In this document: positions 15,289 to 24,152 of the stretch, piece by piece
Layout: every line of letters begins with the position of its first letter
Numbering within the stretch: the first letter of the stretch is position 1
NCBI RefSeq assembly: GCF_001050235.1
Contig: NZ_DF967972.1
Span: 278,020-342,019, forward strand
Reading direction: 5' to 3'
Length of the DNA: 64,000 nucleotides
Source of the DNA: Longilinea arvoryzae
GTDB lineage: Bacteria; Chloroflexota; Anaerolineae; Anaerolineales; Anaerolineaceae
Translations under genes and position numbers: made by a program
Notes under the pieces: model-generated
What the model was told of the DNA's origin: nothing
What the model saw: only the letters and a program-made list of their open reading frames with translations
The model's database searches: none

Positions 15289-15672
15289 TCAGGCGCGATA
15301 GAACTGGCTGGCCGGGCAACCCGCGCAGCGCGTTTGGTACTGCGGGCAATGCGAGCAATCCGAACCGCACGGTGGTTGAACGAGCTCGGGCCTTGTATCC
15401 CCGCGCGACCAGGCGCTTTCCGCATCCGGAAAATCCATGAACGCCAGGCTCGCCCGGACCAGTCCCAACAGTTCGGGGTGTTGGGCGGGAATTTCAATCC
15501 ACCAGCGCTTGTTTTCCGGCAGCACATAAACGCCAATCGTCATGCATTTTTCTGCAAGATAACTGGCCACATAGGGGCAGCGGGCTGAAATTCGAGCATG
15601 CTCGGCGGCCGCCTCGGGAGTTGCCGCCAGACCCAAAAGAACCGCGCATAACCGGTCGGTTGTTTGCGCCAT
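15289..15672 (-). CDS. Unknown small protein with a C-terminal Cys cluster
   Basis: The 127-residue protein has no signal or membrane segment. Its C-terminus, CGSDCSHCPQYQTRCAGCPA, has a CxxxCxxCx6CxxC pattern recalling DUF3795-type zinc or iron-sulfur sites. The N-terminal part is helical with single Cys residues. GGAGG stands 6 bases before the chosen ATG (15672). The function is unknown. It is convergent with the beta-lactamase gene, 24 bases apart. Confidence 0.6.
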   Translation of the reverse strand: MAQTTDRLCAVLLGLAATPEAAAEHARISARCPYVASYLAEKCMTIGVYVLPENKRWWIEIPAQHPELLGLVRASLAFMDFPDAESAWSRGDTRPELVQPPCGSDCSHCPQYQTRCAGCPASQFYRA

Positions 15673-15834
15673 TTTGCCTCCAATAACATCCATGAAAGAC
15701 GATTTCTTTAGATTTTATCGAAGTTGACCGGGTCCATTGGCCAGTTTTTTTCGAAAAGCCTGTTTGGATTCACTTGAGGTACGGTCGGACAAAGAAGGGT
15801 ATCCGGGTGTAAACCCGGCCTGTTGCATGAATTC

Positions 15835-16395
15835 TTAACATAATTCGGAATGGATCGCGGTAAAGCCAAATTGTTCCAGGCGCTGGAGCAGAGATTTTTC
15901 CTGGATGGGACAGCCAACGCGAAGCGCCGTATAGCCTTTTTCGACCAGCGCGTGCAGTGATTTTTGCAGCAGCGTCATCGCCAGACCCTTGCCCTGCCAG
16001 GGGCGGGCCGTCATAAGATCGAAAATTCGAGGGGTGTCCGACCCGCGCGGCCGCGCGATCAGGCAGGCTGAAACCGGAGCGCCATCCACGAAACACATCC
16101 ACGAGCTGTCCAACAGCGGATGCGATTCTACCGTCAGGAAATAGCGGCGCATGTGCAACCGTAATTCTGGTAAAGCCGCGCCATCCAGACCATAAGCGGA
16201 TTGCGTCAACGCGGCCAATAATTCATAGTCGCCGCCGCCGGGGTGCAGCAGATAGGCGCCGGTAACCGGCAAAGGCAGGGGCGATGGGATCACGTCGGCC
16301 AATGTCTTCTGCAATACAAAATCCCCGGCATTCGAGAACGTCGGGGGATCCACTTGATAAGTCAGATTCCAGCAGTGTCCGAAGGCGGTCGTCAT
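15835..16395 (-). CDS. GNAT-family N-acetyltransferase
   Basis: This 186-residue protein has the acetyl-CoA loop in LMTARPWQGKGLAMTLLQKSL (about 128-148) and the following GYTALRVGCPIQEKSLLQRLEQFGF helix-strand of the fold. The motif reads RPWQGKG rather than the usual RxxGxG/A, a small deviation. The N-terminal third does not match a family I can name. The substrate is unknown. Confidence 0.75.
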   Translation of the reverse strand: MTTAFGHCWNLTYQVDPPTFSNAGDFVLQKTLADVIPSPLPLPVTGAYLLHPGGGDYELLAALTQSAYGLDGAALPELRLHMRRYFLTVESHPLLDSSWMCFVDGAPVSACLIARPRGSDTPRIFDLMTARPWQGKGLAMTLLQKSLHALVEKGYTALRVGCPIQEKSLLQRLEQFGFTAIHSELC

Positions 16396-16541
16396 TTTCC
16401 TGTTAGCAATGCAACAGGACGCCCCCTCGGCCCCGTTGGATCGATTACCTTTATTTTGGAGGATATTACTTTCAATAATCTTACATTTAATAGTAACGAC
16501 ACAGGATATTAAAAGAGTCGTACCCGGCCGAAACGCAATTA

Positions 16542-16940
16542 TTATACAACCTTTTGCGGGTAATCTGGTTCCAGATCATGCCCGGCTTCCTTCAATGCCG
16601 CGCATGCCCGCGCAAGCAGGGCCTCTTTGACAAACACATAATCCGTATCGTAAGTCGAAAGCGTAAACACACTCACCCCGGCCTGCGCCAGCGGCGCCAG
16701 GACACCCAGCAGTACACCGATCTGGTCGAAGGCAAACGGTCCCTCCAGGCGTAAAATTCGCCAGCCGGGTTCGCAACGAAGATCCGCCGGCAGGTTCGCT
16801 TTGCTGCACACCAGCGATAACTCGTCTGGCGTGCGGGTGAGTGAAGTAAACGGGCCTTTCATGGCCCAGGCCGGGATTTCCGCGTCAGCGGCAAGCCGGC
16901 AAACGCTGTATCGTTCGGGCAGCACGGTAATCGCAGTCAC
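16542..16940 (-). CDS. ACT-domain protein (CASTOR/DUF2241-like)
   Basis: This 132-residue protein is a pair of ACT-like folds. WRILRLEGPFAFDQIGVLLGVLAPLAQAGVSVFTLSTYDTDYVFV (about 62-106) is the typical second module of this amino-acid-sensing family. It probably binds an amino acid or related ligand; no partner is adjacent. The start codon is GTG. TACAAT ends 6 bases before it and there is no Shine-Dalgarno, so this too looks leaderless. Confidence 0.78.
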   Translation of the reverse strand: MTAITVLPERYSVCRLAADAEIPAWAMKGPFTSLTRTPDELSLVCSKANLPADLRCEPGWRILRLEGPFAFDQIGVLLGVLAPLAQAGVSVFTLSTYDTDYVFVKEALLARACAALKEAGHDLEPDYPQKVV

Positions 16941-16952
16941 GCTTTGATTGTA
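16941..16952 (-). promoter_or_regulatory. -10 box for a leaderless GTG start
   Basis: On the minus strand TACAAT (16952 to 16947) is followed by CAAAGC and the GTG at 16940. Confidence 0.55.
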
Positions 16953-17020
16953 TCCCGGTTTGACATTTCCTTAACTTATCAGGATTTTTTAAGAATTAAT
17001 CCATTGGCGGTTTGGATCGG

Positions 17021-17224
17021 TATAATGATTTAATGTCGATGAATTAAGTACAATTTCCAAACGAACACCCATAAGGAGGTGCTGCCTTCGAAATGAGTAT
17101 AGCGGGGATTAAACGAATTTGAAGGAAGTTTGGATATCCGGCGGTATTGGCCGGATATTGACCCAAAAACCAGGGTGCATTGCACCCGTGTCCAATGATA
17201 ATCACGAAAGGAACAGGTTTCGAG
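17021..17224 (+). promoter_or_regulatory. Leader of the phosphodiesterase/nucleotidase gene
   Basis: TATAAT lies near 17021-17026. The roughly 190-base leader holds AAGGAGG (about 17072), an unlikely short frame MSIAGIKRI, and two small hairpins (ATATCCGGC with GCCGGATAT near 17134-17159; GGGTG with CACCC near 17174). Its regulatory meaning is unknown. Confidence 0.35.
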
Positions 17225-20200
17225 ATGAAAAAGCATACTCTTGTACGAGTATTTGGCGGTTTGTTGATACTCGTCCTTGCCTTTTCTTCGCTGACCGTCA
17301 ATGTCTCTGCCGCGCCGGCCGTTGGCAAAACCACCGACACCAAGACCAACGGCGTCATCTTCTTTGCAGCCGACGGCATGCGTCAGGACCTGGCATTGCA
17401 ATATGCCGAACAGGACCTGCTGCCCAATTTTGCCGACTTGATCCAGACCGGCGCGATCGCGGGCGATAACGGCCTGCTGACCCAGGCGCCGGCCAACACC
17501 GGCGCGGGCTGGTACAGCCTGGCAACCGGCGCGTGGTCTGGCGTAACCGGCTCCACCAACAACACCTTTGCCATCAACGGCGCGTCCTTCTCCAGCCGCA
17601 CTGCCTCCTTCGACAAAGGCGTCGTGCAGGCTGAATCGTTGGCTCAGGCTGCTGAACGCGGCGGCAAAAAGGTTGCCCAGATCGAATGGTCGGGCGGCGC
17701 TGAAATGAACATCCAGGGCCCCTCCGTCGATTACCGTTCCTTCCTGTCCGGGCGCGGCGTGGCCACCAACTACATCAGCCCAACCGATTCGGCCGCCTTT
17801 GTAGCCTCGTTCGGGCTGCAGTTCGATCACCCGGCCGGATTTGCAGGCCAGGCGCCTTACGCCGCTGCTGCGCCAACAAACGCGGTCGGTTGGAGCCATG
17901 TACCCACCTCCTATAGCCCCGCCAAGGAAATGCACCTGCGCGTGCTCGACTTTGGCACCGACAAGTACGGCCTGAACGCCTATATCTTCGATGCCACCAA
18001 CGATGCCACAGTCAATTACGACACAGTGCTGTTCGCCTTTGGCAAGAACGGCGCCGAAGCCGTGGCCACGTTGCACAAAGGCCAATGGGGTGACGTGAAA
18101 GTCAAGATCGTCGGCGGCTCGATGGCCGGCCTGACGGCGGGCATGCTGATCAAGGTCGAAGAAATGACGCCCGATCTCTCGATGGTGCGTCTGTTCCACA
18201 CCTCGGTCACACGCGCCATTGCCTCCTGGCCCACCTGGCTTGGAGAAGACGGCTTCAGCGGTGATTTCGCCGAATACATCGCCCAAACCTTCCCCACCGC
18301 CACCTCGGCTGACTATGCCATTCTGGAATCCGGCATCGTCAGCGAGGACACTTACGTGGAGCAGGCGCTGTACTGGGAAAAGGCCTACCACCCCATCATC
18401 GAATACGTCATCGACGCTTACCATCCCGATCTGCTGCTGCTGGGTTATTCGGCCACGGATGAGTTCTCACACCAGTTCCTGGGGCTCATCACTCCCACGC
18501 TGCCCAACGGCGAGCCGAACCCGGCTTACGATGACGTGCAGGTCAACGGCACGCCCGATGGACGCGTGGCGGACCGCGAAGCCTACATCAAGGCAGCCTA
18601 CGAAGGCGCAGACAGCACGCTGGGTCTGGGGCGGTCTTTGATGGGCAAGGACATCACCACCTTCGTTGCTTCCGACCACGGCTTTGGGGCTCAATTCCTG
18701 GCCATCGACGCCAGCAAACCGCTGGTCGACCTGGGATTGCTCTCCAAGCCCCAAACTTCCAACTGCCGTCCGGCAACCGGTGAGACCATCGGCAAGGCCA
18801 AGGCCTGCTGGGCCGGCGGTACGTTACAGATCTACCTGAATCTGGCCGGTCGCGATCCGGCTGGCGGCGGTTACCAGCAGGTGGCCGCTGCAGATGAAGC
18901 CGCGGTCGTCCAGCAAATCAAGGCCGCCTACCTGGCGCTGACCGATCCAAACGATTGGACCGGCGACGGCCAGCCCGAAGACTGGATGATGATCGACCGC
19001 GCGTATACCAAAGCCGAAGCGCGCTACATCCCCAACGGGACGGACTCCTACGCGGATATGGCTCACCCAACCCGCACCGGCGACCTGGTTGTGTTTGCCT
19101 ATCCGCCGTACCAGTTCGACGCCGAAACCCCCGGCACGCTGGTGGCGCTCTCGGCCTTCTTTGGCCAGCACGGCTATGTGCCGGATGTACAGAACCTGGA
19201 TGCAAACGTCAACATGCATGCCACGTTCTTTGCCGGCGGCAAAGCCATCCAGCCCAACTACCTGGCTGAAGGCATCCGCACCATCGACCTGGCCCCCACC
19301 ATCGCCTACATCCTCGGCGTTCCCGAACCCCAGCAATCCCAGGGCGTTGTGCGCCTTGATCTGCTGAGAGGCGGCGAAGCCCGGACGCTCGTCCCGCTGG
19401 TCGGATTTACCGATTTCCACGGCCAACTCGAACCCACCACGGCCACTTACGACGGCAAGAACATCAGCGTGGGCGGCGCGGCTTACCTGGCGACCCTGTT
19501 CAAAGAGGAATTCGCCAACTTCGCCGATCGCGGGTTCCTGTTCTCCTCCGGCGATAACGTGGGCGCTTCCCCGGCCAACTCCGGCCTGCTGCAGGATAAG
19601 CCCGCCATCGATGTGGAAAACGTCTGGGGAGTGGACGCCACCACCTACGGCAATCACGAATTCGATTATGGTCTGGCTCGCCTGCTCATGCATGAGGCGA
19701 ATGCCAACTTCCCATTCCTGGGCGCCAACATCGTGGATGAAAATACCTTACTGAACCCCGACTGGGTTCAGGGTACGCACGTGTTCCGGTACGGAAACGT
19801 GAGTATCGGCGTCATCGGCATTGCCCTGGAAACGACTCCCGAACTGGTCAGCGCGGGCGCCACGGCCGGATTGACTTTCCTGCCGGCCGTCCAAACCATC
19901 AAGACCGAATCGCAGAAACTCAAGGATATGGGCGTCCGCGTTCAGGTCGTGTTGATCCATGAGGGCACGACGGTTGGCGCAAATGCAATCGATGGGAACG
20001 CGGCCGTTGCCTGGGAAGGCCCCATCGTCGACATCGCCAATGAAATTCAGAAGACCGAGGTGGACGTGATGCTGGGCGGCCATACCCATCGCGTATCGAA
20101 CCTGATGGTTGGCCACATCCTCATCGCCGAGGGCATCAACGCCGGCACCAGCTACTCGGTGGTCCAGATGATCGTGCACGGCCAGAACGTAGAATGGGCC

Positions 20201-20938
20201 GGCGCAGCCACCCGCATGGCCAAGGACATCGGTGTTGCAAAGGACGCGGACGTCCAGGCAATCATCGATGACGCCAACGCGCAAACGGCCATTCTCCGCA
20301 ACCAGGTCATCGGCACCCAACAGTTCGATATCCTGCGCGACCCGACTCGCTTGCATGAATCGGCCATGGGCAACATGGTGGCCGACGCCATGCGCTTGCG
20401 CTATCCCGGTGTCGACGCAGCCTACACCAATTCGGGCGGCCTGCGCGCCAACCTGTACTGCACGCCACCCAGCGCTGGCGAAGGACCCTGTGAAATCACC
20501 TGGGGTGAGATGTATGCAGTCCTGCCCTTCGGCAACCGGACCGTCATCGAGACCCTCACCGGCGCTCAACTCGAACAGGCCTTTGTGAACGGGTTCACGC
20601 CATTCTGCTACCCGGGTTTCACCGGCGGAACCGGCCGCTTCCCGCAGATCTCCGGTCTGGCGGTTACCTTCTCCTGCAATGGCACCACTCCGGTGGTCAC
20701 CGGCATGTGGAGAACGCCGACCGGCATGGGCGGTACGCATATCCCCATCCTGCCAACGGATACGATCCGCATCGTCACCCTTGACTTCATGTACACCGGC
20801 GGTGATGGTTACACCATCCTGAGCCAGGGTACGAATGTCTACCAGCCCGGCGATGACCTGCTGCAGGTCGCCATCGATTACGTGGCGGCCAACTCGCCGG
20901 TTGGCCCGGTGGTCGAAGGTCGCATTGTCGGTCCATAA
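17225..20938 (+). CDS. Secreted fusion of an alkaline-phosphatase-superfamily phosphodiesterase and a 5'-nucleotidase
   Basis: This is a 1237-residue exported protein (signal peptide to about Ala30). Residues about 43-715 are a type I phosphodiesterase/nucleotide-pyrophosphatase fold: Asp50 in FFAADGM, nucleophile Thr92 in PANTGAGW, metal ligands in TDEFSH and SDHGFG. Residues about 722-1237 are a UshA-like 5'-nucleotidase: TDFHG, SSGDNVGAS, YGNHEFDYG, GGHTHR (about 950), then the C-terminal substrate domain with NSGGLRANL. Both active sites look intact. Each family is normally a separate protein. Joining them suggests stepwise breakdown of extracellular nucleotides, first to nucleoside monophosphate and then to nucleoside plus phosphate. 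The ATG follows AAAGGAA by about 11 bases. Confidence 0.9.
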   Translation: MKKHTLVRVFGGLLILVLAFSSLTVNVSAAPAVGKTTDTKTNGVIFFAADGMRQDLALQYAEQDLLPNFADLIQTGAIAGDNGLLTQAPANTGAGWYSLATGAWSGVTGSTNNTFAINGASFSSRTASFDKGVVQAESLAQAAERGGKKVAQIEWSGGAEMNIQGPSVDYRSFLSGRGVATNYISPTDSAAFVASFGLQFDHPAGFAGQAPYAAAAPTNAVGWSHVPTSYSPAKEMHLRVLDFGTDKYGLNAYIFDATNDATVNYDTVLFAFGKNGAEAVATLHKGQWGDVKVKIVGGSMAGLTAGMLIKVEEMTPDLSMVRLFHTSVTRAIASWPTWLGEDGFSGDFAEYIAQTFPTATSADYAILESGIVSEDTYVEQALYWEKAYHPIIEYVIDAYHPDLLLLGYSATDEFSHQFLGLITPTLPNGEPNPAYDDVQVNGTPDGRVADREAYIKAAYEGADSTLGLGRSLMGKDITTFVASDHGFGAQFLAIDASKPLVDLGLLSKPQTSNCRPATGETIGKAKACWAGGTLQIYLNLAGRDPAGGGYQQVAAADEAAVVQQIKAAYLALTDPNDWTGDGQPEDWMMIDRAYTKAEARYIPNGTDSYADMAHPTRTGDLVVFAYPPYQFDAETPGTLVALSAFFGQHGYVPDVQNLDANVNMHATFFAGGKAIQPNYLAEGIRTIDLAPTIAYILGVPEPQQSQGVVRLDLLRGGEARTLVPLVGFTDFHGQLEPTTATYDGKNISVGGAAYLATLFKEEFANFADRGFLFSSGDNVGASPANSGLLQDKPAIDVENVWGVDATTYGNHEFDYGLARLLMHEANANFPFLGANIVDENTLLNPDWVQGTHVFRYGNVSIGVIGIALETTPELVSAGATAGLTFLPAVQTIKTESQKLKDMGVRVQVVLIHEGTTVGANAIDGNAAVAWEGPIVDIANEIQKTEVDVMLGGHTHRVSNLMVGHILIAEGINAGTSYSVVQMIVHGQNVEWAGAATRMAKDIGVAKDADVQAIIDDANAQTAILRNQVIGTQQFDILRDPTRLHESAMGNMVADAMRLRYPGVDAAYTNSGGLRANLYCTPPSAGEGPCEITWGEMYAVLPFGNRTVIETLTGAQLEQAFVNGFTPFCYPGFTGGTGRFPQISGLAVTFSCNGTTPVVTGMWRTPTGMGGTHIPILPTDTIRIVTLDFMYTGGDGYTILSQGTNVYQPGDDLLQVAIDYVAANSPVGPVVEGRIVGP

Positions 20939-20959
20939 ACCCTGACCTTCCGGATTACC

Positions 20960-20993
20960 GCGGGGTCCTGTGATTCACAGGACCCCGCTTTTT
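20960..20993 (+). terminator. Intrinsic terminator after the fusion gene
   Basis: GCGGGGTCCTGTGA (20960-20973) and its complement to 20988 form a long perfect stem followed by CTTTTTC. Confidence 0.9.
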
Positions 20994-21029
20994 CATCCCG
21001 GACAATGATCTCCCGGGCGCGGCCGAGGG

Positions 21030-21035
21030 TATAAT
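21030..21035 (+). promoter_or_regulatory. -10 box of the methyltransferase gene
   Basis: TATAAT at 21030-21035 is followed by a leader of about 70 bases. No clear -35 is seen. Confidence 0.45.
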
Positions 21036-21111
21036 GAAGCCTTATTCACCGCAATGAATTAGCCTCGACGTCGCAATGGTTCATCCAAATGGATTGCAAA
21101 TCAGGAAACGC

Positions 21112-21744
21112 ATGAAACCGAATGCCAGCCACCCGCTGCGAAACGCTCTGCGCGAATTTTATGACAAAACCGCCCTCGATCGCGAAGCCGGAACGGTGGC
21201 GGATTGGAAAATCGAGGTACGCGCAAATTTTCTGACCCTCCTGCAGAAGGAACAAAAAAGGACCCTGCTGGAAGTCGGCGCCGGAGTGGGCCGCGACAGC
21301 CTGTTCTTCCGCGAGAACGGCCTGGAGGTTGCTTGTATCGACTTGTCGCCGGCCATGGTGGCGTTATGCCGTCAGAAGGGCCTGGACGCGCAGGTCATGG
21401 ACGTGGCCGGGTTGGATTTTCCGGACGAGTCTTTCGACGCAATCTATTCCATGAACAGCCTCCTCCACCTGCCCAAGACCGAGTTTCCCGGTGCGCTGGC
21501 GCAGATTCGGCGGGTATTGAAACCGGGCGGGTTGTTTTTCCTGGGCGTCTATGGCGGGGACGACCACGAAGGCATTCGAGAAGAAGATTACGCCGAGCCG
21601 AAGCGCTTCTTCTCGTCCTTTAGCGACGAGCATATCCAGCGGGAAGCGGCCAGGGTTTTCGACATCCTTTCCTTCCGGGCCATCGATTGCGATTGCGGTG
21701 CATCTCTTCATTTTCAAGCCTTGATTTTGAAAAAAGAGATCTGA
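21112..21744 (+). CDS. Class I SAM-dependent methyltransferase
   Basis: This 210-residue protein has motif I LLEVGAGVGRDSLFF (about 48-62), motif II acidic CIDLSP, and the Methyltransf_11 strand FDAIYSMNSLLHLP followed by IRRVLKPGGLFFLGVYGG. The substrate is unknown. The start at 21112 follows AGGAAA; a longer frame from 21076 is possible but has no ribosome-binding site. Confidence 0.85.
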   Translation: MKPNASHPLRNALREFYDKTALDREAGTVADWKIEVRANFLTLLQKEQKRTLLEVGAGVGRDSLFFRENGLEVACIDLSPAMVALCRQKGLDAQVMDVAGLDFPDESFDAIYSMNSLLHLPKTEFPGALAQIRRVLKPGGLFFLGVYGGDDHEGIREEDYAEPKRFFSSFSDEHIQREAARVFDILSFRAIDCDCGASLHFQALILKKEI

Positions 21745-21830
21745 GTAATGCGGGATGATGCCAGAGCACGGATTTACCGTTTTTGCTCGAGCCCTATAGC
21801 CTCTTTACGAAGACCATTCATCGCCTACTG

Positions 21831-21871
21831 CTGAAAGCTAACAGGCTAACAGCTAAAAGCGAATTGCTAAA
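21831..21871. repeat. Second GCTAACAGCTAAAAGCGAATT repeat block
   Basis: Tandem GCTAACAGGCTAACAGCTAAAAGC units lead into GCTAAAAGCGAATT (21852-21865), identical to 9223-9236. It sits in the gap between methyltransferase and HD-domain genes. Confidence 0.55.
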
Positions 21872-21894
21872 AACTTCCCCCGGAGATTCGTTTC

Positions 21895-22548
21895 ATGCCC
21901 ACCATCGAACAGGCGCAAGCTCTCTACCCACAAAATGATGCCGTGCACGGCTTTGATCACGTGCTGCGCGTTTACCATCTGGCCGAAAAACTGGCCGAAG
22001 CCGAAGGCGCCGACCTTGAAATCGTGCGCGCGGCGGCGCTGCTGCACGATGTGCAGGGCAGCCAGCCCACCAGCGGCGGGCGCGGCAACCACCACGAGGC
22101 TTCCGCTGACGAAGCCGCCCGCATCCTGACCGCTGAAGGCTGGAACGCCGAATCCATCACCCGCGTGCAGGAATGCATCCTCGCCCATCGCTACCGCAGC
22201 AGCCAGCGCCCGCGCAGCCTGGAAGCGCAGGTGCTTTTCGACGCCGACAAACTGGATGTCCTGGGCGCCATCGGCGTGGCCCGCACCATTGCTTATGCCA
22301 TTCAAGCCGGCCAACCGGTTTACGCGACGCCTTCGCAGCGTTTTCTCGAAAGAGGCGAAAAAGAGCCCGGCGAACCGCACTCGGCCTACCATGAATACCT
22401 TTTCAAACTGCGCCACGTCCGCGACCGGCTCAACACCCGGGCGGCAAAGGCCCTGGCCGAAAAACGCCATGCCGATCTGGTGCGCTATTTCGAAGCCCTG
22501 GCCGATGAAAATGAATTGCGCGACTGGCCGGACGGCCGGGGAGGCTGA
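21895..22548 (+). CDS. HD-domain phosphohydrolase
   Basis: This 217-residue protein has the HD superfamily metal set: His in HGFDHVLRVYHLA (about 19-31), the HD pair in AALLHDVQGS (about 48-57), HH in GNHHEAS (65-71) and Asp in FDADKLD. It is probably a metal-dependent phosphohydrolase on a nucleotide, like the YedJ/YpgQ group. The promoter is not obvious because the upstream gap holds the GCTAA repeat. It is followed by a response regulator with its own -10 box. Confidence 0.82.
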   Translation: MPTIEQAQALYPQNDAVHGFDHVLRVYHLAEKLAEAEGADLEIVRAAALLHDVQGSQPTSGGRGNHHEASADEAARILTAEGWNAESITRVQECILAHRYRSSQRPRSLEAQVLFDADKLDVLGAIGVARTIAYAIQAGQPVYATPSQRFLERGEKEPGEPHSAYHEYLFKLRHVRDRLNTRAAKALAEKRHADLVRYFEALADENELRDWPDGRGG

Positions 22549-22589
22549 ACCGCAAGGCACCTGTAAACTGCATTTCAGGTGAATTGCAT

Positions 22590-22602
22590 TAAAATTTTTC
22601 TC
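22590..22602 (+). promoter_or_regulatory. -10-like box for a leaderless start
   Basis: TAAAAT (22590-22595) is followed by TTTTCTC and the ATG at 22603. No Shine-Dalgarno is present. Confidence 0.4.
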
Positions 22603-23232
22603 ATGAACATTCCTTACGGTCCGATACTGGTTGTGGAAGATAATGCCAACGTGCGCGAGCTGCTGGAAGTAACCCTGCGATTCAAGGGCTATCCGGTGGT
22701 TTCGGCGCGCAACGGCAAAGAAGCGCTGGATCGCACTGAGTTGGAGCGCCCGGCGCTGATCATCACCGACATCCTGATGCCATTGATGGATGGTTACAGC
22801 CTGGTCTATAACCTGCGCAAAAATCCGCGCACCAACCAGATTCCGGTGATCTTCATTTCCGCCACCTACCTGACATCGGAGGACAAGGAATTCGCGCTCA
22901 ACCTGGGCGCGGTGCGTTTCGTCGAAAAACCCATCGACCCGGAAGATTTCCTTCTGACCGTGGCCGAAGTGCTGACCGGCGCGACCATCGAACGGAAAGC
23001 CCCGCTTGGCGACAGCGATTTCTACCACGGCTACCGCGAACGGTTGGAATCCAAGCTGCACCATAAGGCCACTCAGATTGCGCGCACCGAGCGCCTGTTG
23101 CAAACCCTGCCGCCCGAGCAGAAACCGCCCTTCGAGGCGCTGCTGGCGCAGGAAACCAGCGATCAATACGAGATTCGCGACGAACTGGAAAGTCTGCTCA
23201 AGCTGGTGGGCGCGTTCAAACCGGAAGAATGA
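22603..23232 (+). CDS. Orphan response-regulator receiver protein with a helical C-terminal extension
   Basis: This 209-residue protein has a receiver domain (residues 7-125) with acidic VEDN, phospho-acceptor Asp56 in IITDILMP, Thr/Ser switch in IFISAT, and Lys in FVEKPID. Residues 130-209 are helical, have no DNA-binding motif and end in acidic residues, so output is probably by protein contact. No kinase gene is next to it; the GAF-PAS kinase at 53797 is 30 kb away. Its start looks leaderless. Confidence 0.85.
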   Translation: MNIPYGPILVVEDNANVRELLEVTLRFKGYPVVSARNGKEALDRTELERPALIITDILMPLMDGYSLVYNLRKNPRTNQIPVIFISATYLTSEDKEFALNLGAVRFVEKPIDPEDFLLTVAEVLTGATIERKAPLGDSDFYHGYRERLESKLHHKATQIARTERLLQTLPPEQKPPFEALLAQETSDQYEIRDELESLLKLVGAFKPEE

Positions 23233-23293
23233 ACTCGCATCGCTGAATGCCGGATTTATGGCAGTAAAGCTGCCGGATGCTTATCGAGAAAGT

Positions 23294-23306
23294 TATAATT
23301 ACCCGT
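23294..23306 (+). promoter_or_regulatory. -10 box for a leaderless start
   Basis: TATAAT (23294-23299) is followed by TACCCGT and the ATG at 23307. Confidence 0.6.
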
Positions 23307-24095
23307 ATGCAACAACCAACTTTATTTGATTTGATCGACCTGGCCCGCGCTTCAGGAGAGATTCTGCGCGCGGGTTACGGCCAGGATCACCAGGTGCACT
23401 ATAAAGGTCTGATCGACCTGGTTACCGAAGTGGATCGTAACTCGGAAAATATGCTGCTGGAACGCATTCGGGCGCGTTTTCCGCAGGATGCCATCATCAC
23501 CGAAGAGAGTGGGCGCTTCGAAGGCGAGACCGGCTGCAGTTGGATCATCGACCCGCTGGATGGGACGGTCAATTTCGCCCACGGCGTACCGATCTTTGCC
23601 GTTTCGATCGCCTATTCTGTGAATCGCGAGGTTCGGATGGGCGTGGTTTACGACCCGCTGCGTGATGAGTGCTTCTCGGCCGAACGCGGCAAGGGCGCCT
23701 GGCTGAACGGCCTGCCCATTTCACCCAGCGTTGAGACCAATTTACAGAAGGCGCTGCTGGTCACCGGCTTTTCCTACGATCCCGCCATCCGCGATCGAAA
23801 CCTGCCTTACTTTGTACAGCTCGTCAAAAAGGCCCAGGCCGTCCGGCGCATGGGTTCGGCCGCGCTGGATCTGTCCTATGTGGCCTGCGGCCGTCTGGAC
23901 GGCTACTGGGAAATGCAGTTAAAAAGCTGGGATATTGCCGCCGCCGGTCTGATCGCCCAGGAATCCGGCGCCTTGGTCACCGACATGGACGGCAACCCGG
24001 ATTTTATGCGCCCGCCCTACGGCGCTGTGGCCGCCAACGCCGCCCTGCACGCCGCCCTGCTGGCCGAGCTTAAGAATGTGGAAGATAACGAATAA
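23307..24095 (+). CDS. Inositol-monophosphatase-family phosphatase
   Basis: This 262-residue cytosolic Mg-dependent phosphatase has the metal-site residues in ITEES (about 66-70), the DPLDGTVNFAHG motif (about 84-95) and the C-terminal SWDIAAAGLIAQESGA (about 211-226). Likely substrates are inositol phosphate, fructose-1,6-bisphosphate or PAP; the sequence does not choose between them. The start at 23307 is preferred over an in-frame upstream ATG because a TATAAT ends 7 bases before it and the upstream ATG would precede the promoter. Confidence 0.9.
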   Translation: MQQPTLFDLIDLARASGEILRAGYGQDHQVHYKGLIDLVTEVDRNSENMLLERIRARFPQDAIITEESGRFEGETGCSWIIDPLDGTVNFAHGVPIFAVSIAYSVNREVRMGVVYDPLRDECFSAERGKGAWLNGLPISPSVETNLQKALLVTGFSYDPAIRDRNLPYFVQLVKKAQAVRRMGSAALDLSYVACGRLDGYWEMQLKSWDIAAAGLIAQESGALVTDMDGNPDFMRPPYGAVAANAALHAALLAELKNVEDNE

Positions 24096-24099
24096 TTCG

Positions 24100-24130
24100 A
24101 AAAGAGGTCGCCAGAATGACGACCTCTTTT
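24100..24130. terminator. Bidirectional terminator
   Basis: AAAAGAGGTCG (24100-24110) and CGACCTCTTTT (24120-24130) form a perfect 11-bp stem with T tracts at both ends. It lies between convergent genes. Confidence 0.85.
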
Positions 24131-24152
24131 ATGCTTTCTCGAGAAACATCGT

